Source of the DNA: Chitinophagaceae bacterium
Lineage (GTDB): Bacteria > Bacteroidota > Bacteroidia > Chitinophagales > Chitinophagaceae
Length of the DNA stretch: 64,000 nt
Assembly (NCBI GenBank): GCA_016715365.1
Contig: JADKAM010000005.1
Span: 1-64,000 of the forward strand
Direction: 5' to 3'
A model generated the notes under the pieces. The model was not told the origin of the DNA. It searched no databases and was given only the letters and a program-made list of their open reading frames with translations. Of this stretch, positions 42,722 through 50,898 are shown piece by piece. The position numbers and the translations under genes were made by a program. Within the stretch, counting starts at the first letter, position 1; each line of letters starts with the position of its first letter.

Positions 42722-43973
42722 CAGATCTACCTCCGTTTTCAGCATTGCCGTAATTGTAGCCGCCCTTGGCTACTTTGTAGATATTTATGACCTCCTGTTA
42801 TTTACCATTGTAAAAAAAGCAAGTGTGCTGGCAGTGGGAGCTACTGACGCAACCTTACTGGCAGATAGTACCAAAATAATTAACTGGCAAATGCTGGGTT
42901 TATTAATAGGTGGAATTATCTGGGGTGTTTTGGGCGATAAAAAAGGAAGGCTTTCAGTTTTATTTGGCTCTATCATTTTATATTCGGCTGCAAATTTTAT
43001 TACCGGGTTTATTCAAACTGTTGATCAGTACGCCTGGTGCAGGTTTGTTGCCGGTCTTGGTTTAGCCGGCGAGTTGGGGGCAGGTATTACACTGGTTAGT
43101 GAATTATTACCTAAAAATAAACGGGGTATTGGTACTTCATTAGTGGCAGGTATTGGACTGTTTGGTGCAGTAGCTGCTTACTTTACGTATCAGTGGACCA
43201 GCGGGATCAATGAAAACTGGAGGTTGTGTTATAAAATTGGAGGCGGGCTTGGAATTCTTTTATTATTTCTCAGGATAAGTGTGGCAGAGTCTGGAATGTT
43301 TAAGCAATTAAAAGAGTCCAATGTACAACGTGGGAATTTTTTAATGTTTTTTACAAATGCCAGCAGGTTTAAAAAATATTTCCTGGCAATTTTAATCGGG
43401 CTTCCAACCTGGTATGTGATTGGTATCCTGGTTAATCAAAGCGACAGGTTTGGTAAAGCCATGTTTGGCAGTACAACCATTGATTCGGGACGCTCCATAA
43501 TGTTTGCTTACACCGCCATTGCCATCGGCGATATTTTAATTGGTTTTGTAAGCCAGTATTTTAAAAGCCGTAAAAAAGCGTTGCTCTTATTTTATTTACT
43601 TACAACAATTTCATTGATCATCTTTTTCAGCGGGGTAAATAATTCAGATACCCGGATGTATATCATTTGTGCCCTGTTGGGATTCAGTACAGGCTTTTGG
43701 GCAATTTTTGTAACCATGGGTGCCGAGCAGTTTGGTACCAATCTCAGGGCTACTGCCGCCACCACTATTCCCAATATGGTTCGTGGTGCACTGCCCCTGA
43801 TAAACCTGTTATTTTTAAACCTGTTTCAAAAAAACTGGCAGTGGTCTTTAATTAATAGCGGAATTGTTACCGGCGTAATTGTTCTTGCAGTAACATTTGT
43901 GGCCTTTTATTTTACGGAAGAAACTTTTCATAAAGACCTTAACTATACAGAAGGAGAAGAATTACTTCCTTAA
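42705..43973 (+). CDS. MFS transporter (sugar-porter-like/metabolite symporter)
   Basis: A 422-residue transporter with twelve helices. The loop between helices 2 and 3 has GVLGDKKGRLSVLFGSIILY near residues 68-87 (the MFS GxLaDrxGRk motif), and CRFVAGLGLAGELGAGITLV near 112-131 and LLPKNKRGIGTSLVAG mark the MHS/sugar-porter type. The substrate is unknown, with di- or tricarboxylates or sugars possible. The ATG at 42705 lies inside the DedA gene (17-nt overlap, different frame), so the two are translationally linked. The GT9 gene follows 15 nt later. Confidence 0.88.
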   Translation: MSTSSDRSTSVFSIAVIVAALGYFVDIYDLLLFTIVKKASVLAVGATDATLLADSTKIINWQMLGLLIGGIIWGVLGDKKGRLSVLFGSIILYSAANFITGFIQTVDQYAWCRFVAGLGLAGELGAGITLVSELLPKNKRGIGTSLVAGIGLFGAVAAYFTYQWTSGINENWRLCYKIGGGLGILLLFLRISVAESGMFKQLKESNVQRGNFLMFFTNASRFKKYFLAILIGLPTWYVIGILVNQSDRFGKAMFGSTTIDSGRSIMFAYTAIAIGDILIGFVSQYFKSRKKALLLFYLLTTISLIIFFSGVNNSDTRMYIICALLGFSTGFWAIFVTMGAEQFGTNLRATAATTIPNMVRGALPLINLLFLNLFQKNWQWSLINSGIVTGVIVLAVTFVAFYFTEETFHKDLNYTEGEELLP

Positions 43974-43988
43974 TTATAATACTTATTT

Positions 43989-44987
43989 GTGGCAAAATTT
44001 TTAATCATACGTTTTTCATCTATCGGCGATATTGTGTTAACCACACCGGTGATCCGTTGTTTGCGCAAGCAATACCCCGATGCGGAAATACATTTTTTAA
44101 CCAAGCAGTCTTTTAAGAATATTGTTGCACACAACCCGTACATTAATAAAATTCATACACTGGACGATAGTTTTGAACTGATGCTGCATGAACTGGCTAC
44201 GGAAGCATATGATTACATCATCGACCTGCACCACAACCTGCGTACGCTGCGTATTAAAAAGCATTTAAAAAATGTAAAATCTTTTTCTTTCAAAAAACTG
44301 AATGTAGAAAAATTTATACTTACCAATTTTAAAATAAATACACTCCCCAAAAAACATATTGTTGACCGCAACTTTGAATGTATAAAAGAACTGAATGTTG
44401 AAAATGATGGCATGGGACTGGATTATTTTATTCCGGCTTTTGACCAGGTGAAGGAAAGCGACCTGCCCACATCACACATGCATGGGTATATTGCTGTGGT
44501 AATTGGGGCTGCATTGGCAACAAAAAAACTACCACTGCATAAACTGAAGGAACTATGTGCTGCAATTGACCACCCCATTATTTTATTAGGCGGTAAAGAA
44601 GATTACGAAGATGGCAAGGCCATTGCACAGGTTGATGAGATAAAAATTTACAATGCCTGTGGTAAATTTAACCTGAATGAATCGGCCGACCTGGTGAAAA
44701 AATCAAAGCTGGTAATTACACATGATACGGGCCTGATGCATATAGCAGCAGCTTTGCAAAAACCAGTTATTTCTGTTTGGGGAAATACAGTACCTGCTTT
44801 TGGGATGTATCCTTACTATGGCAAAAAATCAAATGTTGACTATGATGTTATTGAGATAAATAAATTATGGTGCAGGCCCTGCAGCAAGATCGGATATAAA
44901 AAATGCCCCAAAGGGCATTTTAAGTGCATGGAAAAAATTGCTGTTAATGATATTGTAAATCTGGCTAAGCAACGGTTGAAGAAATAA
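43989..44987 (+). CDS. Glycosyltransferase family 9, heptosyltransferase-like
   Basis: A 332-residue GT9 protein, second in the window. It begins with MAKFLIIRFSSIGDIVLTTP (the GDI/GDV acceptor motif) and has the donor-side motif ITHDTGLMHIAAALQKPVIS near residues 238-257. A cysteine-rich tail (WCRPCSKIGYKKCPKG) is present, as in the first copy. The start is GTG at 43989; there is no better ATG. It follows the MFS gene by 15 nt and is probably the last gene of the DedA-MFS-GT9 run. A role in LPS core or O-unit assembly is likely; the exact sugar is not known. Confidence 0.87.
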   Translation: MAKFLIIRFSSIGDIVLTTPVIRCLRKQYPDAEIHFLTKQSFKNIVAHNPYINKIHTLDDSFELMLHELATEAYDYIIDLHHNLRTLRIKKHLKNVKSFSFKKLNVEKFILTNFKINTLPKKHIVDRNFECIKELNVENDGMGLDYFIPAFDQVKESDLPTSHMHGYIAVVIGAALATKKLPLHKLKELCAAIDHPIILLGGKEDYEDGKAIAQVDEIKIYNACGKFNLNESADLVKKSKLVITHDTGLMHIAAALQKPVISVWGNTVPAFGMYPYYGKKSNVDYDVIEINKLWCRPCSKIGYKKCPKGHFKCMEKIAVNDIVNLAKQRLKK

Positions 44988-45023
44988 TAAAAGCGTTGTT
45001 TTGGGTTCTATTGTATAATTCGT

Positions 45024-45605
45024 ATGACTAAATATATTCTACTGATTTTTTTTGTGCTGGCAGCCAATGCAGCAGCTGCTCAGCTTACAGTTAATATACA
45101 ATGGCAAAGTGTAAAGCCAGGTTATTCCGGGGATAGTATTTATTACGATACAGACCATAAGCTTACATGGGCTGATTTTAAAGGCAGGCCGGCTGCAGCA
45201 AATCCTGCTGCGGCCATAACTGAATCTGGTTTTGGCTACCGGATGAGTATGCAATCATTCAATAACAGAACCAGCATTAATATAACCGTTTTCTGCTACT
45301 TCAATAAAAACAAATCCTGGGTAAAAAAAGGTATGAAGACAGCTTACGCCCTGCTGCATGAGCAGCACCATTTTGATATTACCTTCATTAACACCTCCCT
45401 CTTTATTCAAAAACTGAATGCAGCTAAGTTGACCAAATCAAATTTCAATTCGCTGGTTGAGCGTATATACGATGAATGTTTTGCAGCACTCAATAAAATG
45501 CAGGATGAATACGATGGCGAAACATCCAACGGAAGAATAGTAGCTGTGCAAGAGCTTTGGAATAAAAAAATTGATGCACAACTGGCAACACTTACTACAA
45601 ATTAA
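45024..45605 (+). CDS. Exported DUF922 protein, putative metalloprotease
   Basis: A 193-residue protein with signal peptide (1-19, NAAAAQ) and the DUF922 pattern: YDTDHKLTWADFKGRPAA near residues 41-58 and TAYALLHEQHHFDITFIN near 108-125, in which HEQxH looks like a zinc-binding HExxH-type site. The family is widespread among Bacteroidota and is proposed to be a secreted Zn-dependent protease; activity is not shown here. The last 11 nt overlap the end of the MntH gene on the other strand. Confidence 0.8.
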   Translation: MTKYILLIFFVLAANAAAAQLTVNIQWQSVKPGYSGDSIYYDTDHKLTWADFKGRPAAANPAAAITESGFGYRMSMQSFNNRTSINITVFCYFNKNKSWVKKGMKTAYALLHEQHHFDITFINTSLFIQKLNAAKLTKSNFNSLVERIYDECFAALNKMQDEYDGETSNGRIVAVQELWNKKIDAQLATLTTN

Positions 45606-47478
45606 CGATCAGTACCGGAATTTTTAATTCATGTCTTACTGTATTTACAGTTTCTCCATAAATAAAATCTTTTATTCCTGTGTGGCCGTGTGCACCCATA
45701 ACCAGCATATCTGCATTAACGCCTTTTACTATCCGCACAATTTCTTTTACACGGTTTTTATATCCCAGAAAGCCTTCGGCAGTAAAACCACGACTCTGTA
45801 ATTGTAAAACATAAGAGTCCAAACGTTCTTTATCTTTTCTCGATTCATAGTCATCGCTTTCCTTACCCAATAATTTTGCAGAGGCACTTTCAACAATGTG
45901 TACCAGTATATAATGGGTATTTGCTTTTCCTTGTCCAATAGCATAAGCCAATAATTTTCCATCATCTTCACTAAAATCAAGTGCGATGGCGATTTTGTTG
46001 AAGCTTGGAATTACAAGTTTGTTAAGTGTATTATCTTCCGGGTGTATTTTTATGGAAACAGCAGCTTTAGCAGTTTTAGATATAAGCGGACTGATGATGA
46101 TATACACCAGTAATGCCAGGCAGATAAGTGCTGCCAGGCTTACCAGCATCTGCTGCCATAAAACGCCATTTATAAATACTTTGCTCATTTCATTCACCAG
46201 CATTTTTAAATTTAAAAACACCAGTACCGATGCAATAAGCCATGCAGCTATTTTTTGAATATTGTTGATAGCAAATTTGCCCATGGTTTTTTTATCACTT
46301 ACAAAATGGATAAGCGGAATAATGGCAAATCCCAATTGTAAACTTAAAATAACCTGGCTCAGTATCAGCAGTGCATCAACATTCTCCTCGCCGTAAATAA
46401 TGATAACTATTAATGCCGGTACAATGGCTACCATTCGTGTTAACAATCTTCGCAGCATGGGATTTATTCGTAAGCTCAGGTATCCTTCCATAATTATTTG
46501 TCCGGCAAGGGTTCCGGTAACCGTACTGCTTTGTCCGGCTGCTATTAATGCAACAGCAAAAAGTACAGGCGCTACATTGCCTAAAAAAGAAGGAAGTAAA
46601 CGGTGTGCTTCTTTAATTTCTGCCACATCAGAATTACCCGAGGCAAAAAAAACTTTAGCTGCCAGAATTAATATGGCAGCGTTTACAAAAAATGCAAGGT
46701 TTAATGCAATGGTAGTATCAATGCGGTTAAATTTAATGGCCTGTTTAATTCCAAAATCGGTACGGTCAATTTTTCGTGTTTGTACCAAAGCAGAGTGTAA
46801 ATACAAATTATGCGGCATTACGGTGGCACCAATAATACCAATGGCAATATACAATGCTTCTTTGCTCATGGTGGTTGGTATAAAACCGCTGGCAATATCT
46901 GTAATTGCCGGTTTCGCTAAGATCATCTCAATTAAAAAAGAGATACCTATTACACCAACCAGTGTAATGATAAACGCTTCCATTTTGCGAATGCCAAGGC
47001 GCTGTAAATAAAGCAACAAAAATGTATCGAGTACAGTTATAGAAACACCCCAAACCAGGGGCAGACCGGTTAATAACTGAATACCAATGGCCATACCTAA
47101 TACTTCAGCCAGGTCGCAGGCGGCAATGGCTATTTCTGCAAGAATGTATAAAACAAAATTTACCGCCCTGGGATAAGCTTCCCGGTTTGCCTGTGCCAGG
47201 TCCCTGCCTCTTACAATTCCTAATCTTGCCGAAAGACCCTGTAGCAACAATGCCATCAGGTTACTCATCAATAAAACCCAAATTAGTGTATAACCAAATT
47301 TACTGCCGCCTGCCAGGTCCGTTGCCCAGTTGCCGGGGTCCATATATCCAACGCTAATTAAATAGGCGGGGCCTAAAAAAGAAAACCCTTTTCTCCATCC
47401 GGTCTTTTTTGTTGTTGTATCAACCGACTCATGTACTTCACTTAATGAAGTATCAGTGTTTGTTTTATTAAACATCAT
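45595..47478 (-). CDS. mntH: Nramp manganese/proton symporter fused to a universal-stress domain
   Basis: A 627-residue fusion. The N-terminal two-thirds is an Nramp carrier with eleven or twelve helices: SVGYMDPGNWATDLAGGSK near residues 42-60 (metal-binding DPGN of helix 1), and VMPHNLYLHSALVQTR near 216-231 (helix 6 metal-binding MPH). The C-terminal 135 residues are a UspA-type domain (IAIALDFSEDDGKLLAYAIG and the ATP-site pattern MGAHGHTGIKDFIYGETV). It imports Mn2+, and perhaps Fe2+, with protons. It follows mntR, whose stop overlaps its start; starts at 47490, 47478 and 47475 are possible. Universal stress domains sometimes end transporters and may sense nucleotides or stress. Confidence 0.92.
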   Translation of the reverse strand: MMFNKTNTDTSLSEVHESVDTTTKKTGWRKGFSFLGPAYLISVGYMDPGNWATDLAGGSKFGYTLIWVLLMSNLMALLLQGLSARLGIVRGRDLAQANREAYPRAVNFVLYILAEIAIAACDLAEVLGMAIGIQLLTGLPLVWGVSITVLDTFLLLYLQRLGIRKMEAFIITLVGVIGISFLIEMILAKPAITDIASGFIPTTMSKEALYIAIGIIGATVMPHNLYLHSALVQTRKIDRTDFGIKQAIKFNRIDTTIALNLAFFVNAAILILAAKVFFASGNSDVAEIKEAHRLLPSFLGNVAPVLFAVALIAAGQSSTVTGTLAGQIIMEGYLSLRINPMLRRLLTRMVAIVPALIVIIIYGEENVDALLILSQVILSLQLGFAIIPLIHFVSDKKTMGKFAINNIQKIAAWLIASVLVFLNLKMLVNEMSKVFINGVLWQQMLVSLAALICLALLVYIIISPLISKTAKAAVSIKIHPEDNTLNKLVIPSFNKIAIALDFSEDDGKLLAYAIGQGKANTHYILVHIVESASAKLLGKESDDYESRKDKERLDSYVLQLQSRGFTAEGFLGYKNRVKEIVRIVKGVNADMLVMGAHGHTGIKDFIYGETVNTVRHELKIPVLIVNL

Positions 47479-48127
47479 GTACAAATACATTTTTAGCCAC
47501 CTGCTCGCTGATGATGCAGGCGTTTTGTTTTGAAACTTTTATTTCCAGCGATCCATCAAATTCAAACTTCTTAAGTATGGTAAGTTGTGTACCAATGGCA
47601 ATGTTATAATGCTTAAGCATGTCAAGCATTTGTGCCGTTTGGTTGCCTACCGAGCTTACTGTTACATTCTTTTTAAAAGGTATTTCTGAAAGGCTTTGTT
47701 GTTTGATGACCGGTATCTTACCGTTTTTATCAGGTATAGGATCTCCATGCGGATCAAAAGAAGGGTTGCCCAGGAAGTTATCGAGCCTTTGTACCAGTTC
47801 TTCACTGCTGATATGTTCCAGCTCTTCGGCAATAGGGTGTACCTTATCCCAATCAAATTTTAATTTCTCCACTAAAAAAAATTCCCAAAGCCTGTGTTTT
47901 CGTACTACATCCAGCGCAGCCTTTTTACCGGCTTCATTTAATTTAAAGCCTTTGTATTTTTCATACTGCAACAGTTTTTTGCTTTTTAGCTTTTTAAGCA
48001 TGTCGGTAACTGATGCCGGCCTGGTTTGCATTTCGGCAGCCAGTGAGTTGGTATTTACCAACCCGGTTTCCTGTTGCAGGTGAAAAATGCCTTTAATGTA
48101 ATTCTCTTCGCTTGTTGTGAAACTCAT
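47468..48127 (-). CDS. mntR: DtxR/MntR family metal-dependent repressor
   Basis: A 219-residue metal-responsive repressor: winged helix (about 1-65, LAAEMQTRPASVTDMLKKLK), dimer and metal-binding domain (about 66-145, HRLWEFFLVEKLKFDWDKVH, AEELEHISSEELVQRLD) and an FeoA/SH3-like C-terminal domain (about 150-219, LTILKKFEFDGSLEIKVSKQ). It should bind Mn2+ (or Fe2+) and shut off the mntH gene with which it overlaps by up to 23 nt. A palindromic site in its own promoter suggests self-control. Confidence 0.93.
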   Translation of the reverse strand: MSFTTSEENYIKGIFHLQQETGLVNTNSLAAEMQTRPASVTDMLKKLKSKKLLQYEKYKGFKLNEAGKKAALDVVRKHRLWEFFLVEKLKFDWDKVHPIAEELEHISSEELVQRLDNFLGNPSFDPHGDPIPDKNGKIPVIKQQSLSEIPFKKNVTVSSVGNQTAQMLDMLKHYNIAIGTQLTILKKFEFDGSLEIKVSKQNACIISEQVAKNVFVHDV

Positions 48128-48143
48128 CGTATTGAAAATAAAA

Positions 48144-48159
48144 TTTAGACAAAACTAAA
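48144..48159. promoter_or_regulatory. Candidate MntR operator
   Basis: TTTAG (48144-48148), six bases, CTAAA (48155-48159): an inverted repeat covering the -7 element of mntR on the minus strand, suited to block transcription of mntR-mntH when metal is plentiful. Use by MntR is inferred from position. Confidence 0.5.
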
Positions 48160-48180
48160 AATATTATTTCTATTACCAAA
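48150..48180 (-). promoter_or_regulatory. Promoter of the mntR-mntH operon
   Basis: On the minus strand TTTG (48180-48177) and TAGTTTTG (48157-48150) are 19 nt apart, an excellent match to the Bacteroidota consensus. Transcription would begin near 48143, about 16 nt before the ATG. Confidence 0.72.
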
Positions 48181-48240
48181 ATATTTGTGAGATAAATAAT
48201 TCTCCTACAATCGGTAAATTGAGGTTCAAATGTATTTTTT

Positions 48241-48627
48241 ATGCGAAAGAATATAGGCTCCGGCTCTCCGTGGGAAGATGTTGTTGGTTATTCACGTGCA
48301 GTAAGGATTGGTAATATTATTGAAGTGGCCGGAACAACAGCCATGGACGGTGATGTGCTGATTGGCCAGGGTGATATATATGCACAAACGGTTTTTATTT
48401 TTAAAAAAATTGAAAAAGCATTGATGGAATTGGGAGCAGGTTTGACAGATGTTGTACGCACAAGAATGTTTATTACAGATATTTCTACATGGGAAGAAGC
48501 CGGTAAAGCCCACGGTGAATTTTTTAAAAATATTAAACCGGTTGCTACCATGGTGGAAGTTTCGAACTTAATTGACGCAGATTTGTTGATTGAGATTGAA
48601 GTAACCGCTATACTGCAAAACAGGTAA
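48241..48627 (+). CDS. RidA/YjgF family protein
   Basis: A 128-residue trimeric-type protein that hydrolyses reactive enamines/imines formed by PLP enzymes. The strand and motif pattern YSRAVRIGNIIEVAGTTAMD near residues 18-37, VVRTRMFITDIS near 79-90 with the conserved arginine that holds the substrate acid, and VSNLIDADLLIEIEVTAI near 108-125 are typical. Arg81-type residue is kept, so the protein is probably active. It stands alone, 113 nt from the start of mntR and divergent from it. Confidence 0.9.
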   Translation: MRKNIGSGSPWEDVVGYSRAVRIGNIIEVAGTTAMDGDVLIGQGDIYAQTVFIFKKIEKALMELGAGLTDVVRTRMFITDISTWEEAGKAHGEFFKNIKPVATMVEVSNLIDADLLIEIEVTAILQNR

Positions 48628-48699
48628 TGTGTATTATTTACATATTGATTTGTCTGAAATTTCCTTTAATATTGCGACTTAAACCAATTTTAACCCATT

Positions 48700-50352
48700 A
48701 TGAATTTCTCTTCTTTTAAAGTACCTTATCCGGTTGATGAACAATATAGTAAGCGCATCGCCTATTTCTCTATGGAATTTGCAGTAAGTCAGCCATTGAA
48801 AATTTACAGCGGAGGTTTAGGTTTTTTAAGTGGCTCTCATATGCGTAGTGCTTACGAATTACGCCAGAACCTGGTAGGAATTGGTATTTTATGGAAATAT
48901 GGTTACTACGACCAGGCCCGTAACCAGGATCAAACCCTGCAGGTGCAGTGGAATGAAAAAATCTACAATTTCCTGGAAGATACCGGCATTAAATTTCAGA
49001 TAGATATTCACGAACACCCGGTTTGGGTAAAAGTATGGTACCTGAACCCCGAAACATTTAAATCGGCCCCGTTATTTTTACTAAGTACCGATTTGCCGGA
49101 GAATGATTATGTTTCTCAAACCATTACTCATCGTTTGTATGATGCTAATGTGGCAACCAAAGTGGCACAATTTATTTTGCTGGGTGTGGGTGGTGCCAAA
49201 TTGATGGACGAGTTGAATTTTAATCCTGAGTTATATCATCTGAATGAAGCACATGCCATCAGCTCGGCATTTTATCTTTATAAGAAATATGGAAGCGTTG
49301 AGGATGTAAAAAAACGCCTGGTGTTTACAACACATACACCTGAGGAAGCAGGTAACGAAAAGCATGATATTTTTCTTTGTGAAAAGATGGGATATTTCTG
49401 CGGCATGAAACTGGAAGATGTAAGAAAGATAACCGGTATGGAAGGCGATCTTTTTAATCATTCATTGGCAGCATTGCGTTTTGCAAAATTAGCCAATGGT
49501 GTAAGCCAGTTACATGGCGAAGTAAGCCGCCAGCTTTGGAAAAAATATGACGGTATTTGCGAAATAAAAGCCATAACCAATGCACAAAACTGGCACTACT
49601 GGGCCGATAAACAGTTGTATCGTTTTATGGATGCCCATAATGAAGATGGATTTGTTGACCGTAAAAGATATTTGAAGAAACGTGCGTTTGATGTGGTGGC
49701 AGATCAAACCGGTAAACTTTTTAACCCGGATGTGTTTACTATTGTATGGGCACGTCGTTTTGCCGGTTACAAAAGAGCCGAACTGCTTACCCGTGATGTA
49801 GAAAGATTTGAAGCGCTTTTAAATAATCCAAAATATCCTGTGCAGATCATCTGGGCCGGAAAGCCTTACCCGGTTGATTATCCGGCAATCAGTGATTTTA
49901 ATATGCTGGTTCATCTCAGCAAAAAATATGATCATGTGGCAGTATGTATAGGTTATGAACTGGGGCTGAGCAAAAGACTAAAACAGGCATCTGATCTGTG
50001 GTTGAATAATCCAAGGGTACCTCGTGAAGCCAGCGGTACCAGTGGTATGACAGCAGCTATGAATGGCGCTGTAAACTGCAGTACCAATGATGGCTGGATC
50101 TGCGAATTTATCAATCATGGTAATAATGGCTTTGTGGTACCTCCGATTGATTATGAAAACATAAGTGTGCACGAGCAGGATGAGTATGACCTGAATAAAC
50201 TGTATGAAATACTTGAAAACCAGGTATTGCCTTTGTATTATGACAACCCCGAAGTGTGGCGTGAAATAACCAAAAATGGCATGCGTGATGTGCGTTGGCA
50301 GTTTGACAGTAACCGGATGGCAAAAGAATACTACGAAATTCTTTATAAATAA
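48700..50352 (+). CDS. Alpha-glucan phosphorylase-like protein (GT35), PLP lysine absent
   Basis: A 550-residue GT-B protein of the short alpha-glucan phosphorylase group (GT35). Family segments: IAYFSMEFAVSQPLKIYSGG near residues 20-39, FTTHTPEEAGNEKHDIF near 209-225, FTIVWARRFAGYKRAELLTR near 346-365, and EASGTSGMTAAMNGAVN near 443-459. In true phosphorylases the last motif reads GMKAAMNG, the lysine holding pyridoxal phosphate; here the codon at 50050-50052 is ACA (Thr451). The protein may therefore not be a PLP-dependent phosphorylase. No glycogen gene is next to it. A strong terminator follows. Confidence 0.85.
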   Translation: MNFSSFKVPYPVDEQYSKRIAYFSMEFAVSQPLKIYSGGLGFLSGSHMRSAYELRQNLVGIGILWKYGYYDQARNQDQTLQVQWNEKIYNFLEDTGIKFQIDIHEHPVWVKVWYLNPETFKSAPLFLLSTDLPENDYVSQTITHRLYDANVATKVAQFILLGVGGAKLMDELNFNPELYHLNEAHAISSAFYLYKKYGSVEDVKKRLVFTTHTPEEAGNEKHDIFLCEKMGYFCGMKLEDVRKITGMEGDLFNHSLAALRFAKLANGVSQLHGEVSRQLWKKYDGICEIKAITNAQNWHYWADKQLYRFMDAHNEDGFVDRKRYLKKRAFDVVADQTGKLFNPDVFTIVWARRFAGYKRAELLTRDVERFEALLNNPKYPVQIIWAGKPYPVDYPAISDFNMLVHLSKKYDHVAVCIGYELGLSKRLKQASDLWLNNPRVPREASGTSGMTAAMNGAVNCSTNDGWICEFINHGNNGFVVPPIDYENISVHEQDEYDLNKLYEILENQVLPLYYDNPEVWREITKNGMRDVRWQFDSNRMAKEYYEILYK

Positions 50353-50357
50353 ATTTA

Positions 50358-50388
50358 AACATCCCCTTGAAACAGGGGATGTTTTTTT
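50358..50388 (+). terminator. Rho-independent terminator of the GT35-like gene
   Basis: AACATCCCCT (50358-50367) and AGGGGATGTT (50374-50383) enclose a 6-nt loop and are followed by a T run. It starts six nt after the stop. Confidence 0.92.
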
Positions 50389-50406
50389 ATGCAGTAATTT
50401 TAACCC

Positions 50407-50838
50407 ATGGAACAATATTCAAAAAAACTGGAAATACGTTGGGCTGATCTTGATCCGAACTTTCATGTGTTGCATTCAAAGTATTATGATTTTGGCGCTT
50501 ACTGTCGCATGGCATTTTTAACAGAGCATGATATTACACCTGCCGTAATGGTTGAAAACAATATCGGGCCAATCATTTTCAGAGAAGAATGTGTTTTTAA
50601 AAGAGAGATAAAATTTGGTGATAAACTGGAAGTGTTTTTAAAGCTCAGCAAGTGTAACGAAGATGCCAGCCGCTGGAGTATGGTACATGAACTGTGGACA
50701 AATGGAAATACCCTTGCAGCGCTGATTACCATTGATGGAGCCTGGATAGATACCAGTATCAGAAAATTAGCCAAACCTCCTGAAGTTTGTATAATGGGTA
50801 TCAAGCTCATCCCAAAAGCAGAGAATTATAATCAATAG
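50407..50838 (+). CDS. Hotdog-fold acyl-CoA thioesterase
   Basis: A 143-residue thioesterase-type protein of the 4-hydroxybenzoyl-CoA thioesterase (YbgC/FcbC) group. The N-terminus KLEIRWADLDPNFHVLHSKYYDF has the conserved D.D..H motif (Asp at about residue 14) and IGPIIFREECVFKREIKFGD near 56-75 is the central helix-strand region. It likely hydrolyses acyl-CoA or carries the fold without known substrate. It follows the terminator of the GT35-like gene, so it has its own promoter, and is followed by a hairpin that ends just before the next gene. Confidence 0.85.
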   Translation: MEQYSKKLEIRWADLDPNFHVLHSKYYDFGAYCRMAFLTEHDITPAVMVENNIGPIIFREECVFKREIKFGDKLEVFLKLSKCNEDASRWSMVHELWTNGNTLAALITIDGAWIDTSIRKLAKPPEVCIMGIKLIPKAENYNQ

Positions 50839-50864
50839 TTCCTTTTAAATTTTTTAAATAAAGC

Positions 50865-50898
50865 GTGTTGTAAATAAATAACTTTACAACACTTTTTT
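50865..50898 (+). terminator. Perfect hairpin plus U-run abutting the MFS start codon
   Basis: GTGTTGTAAA (50865-50874) pairs with TTTACAACAC (50883-50892) across an 8-nt AT loop; six T residues follow (50893-50898) and the ATG of the next gene begins at 50899. It has the form of an intrinsic terminator, AT-rich, placed directly on a start codon. Alternatively it could be a leader element of the MFS transcript. Confidence 0.65.
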
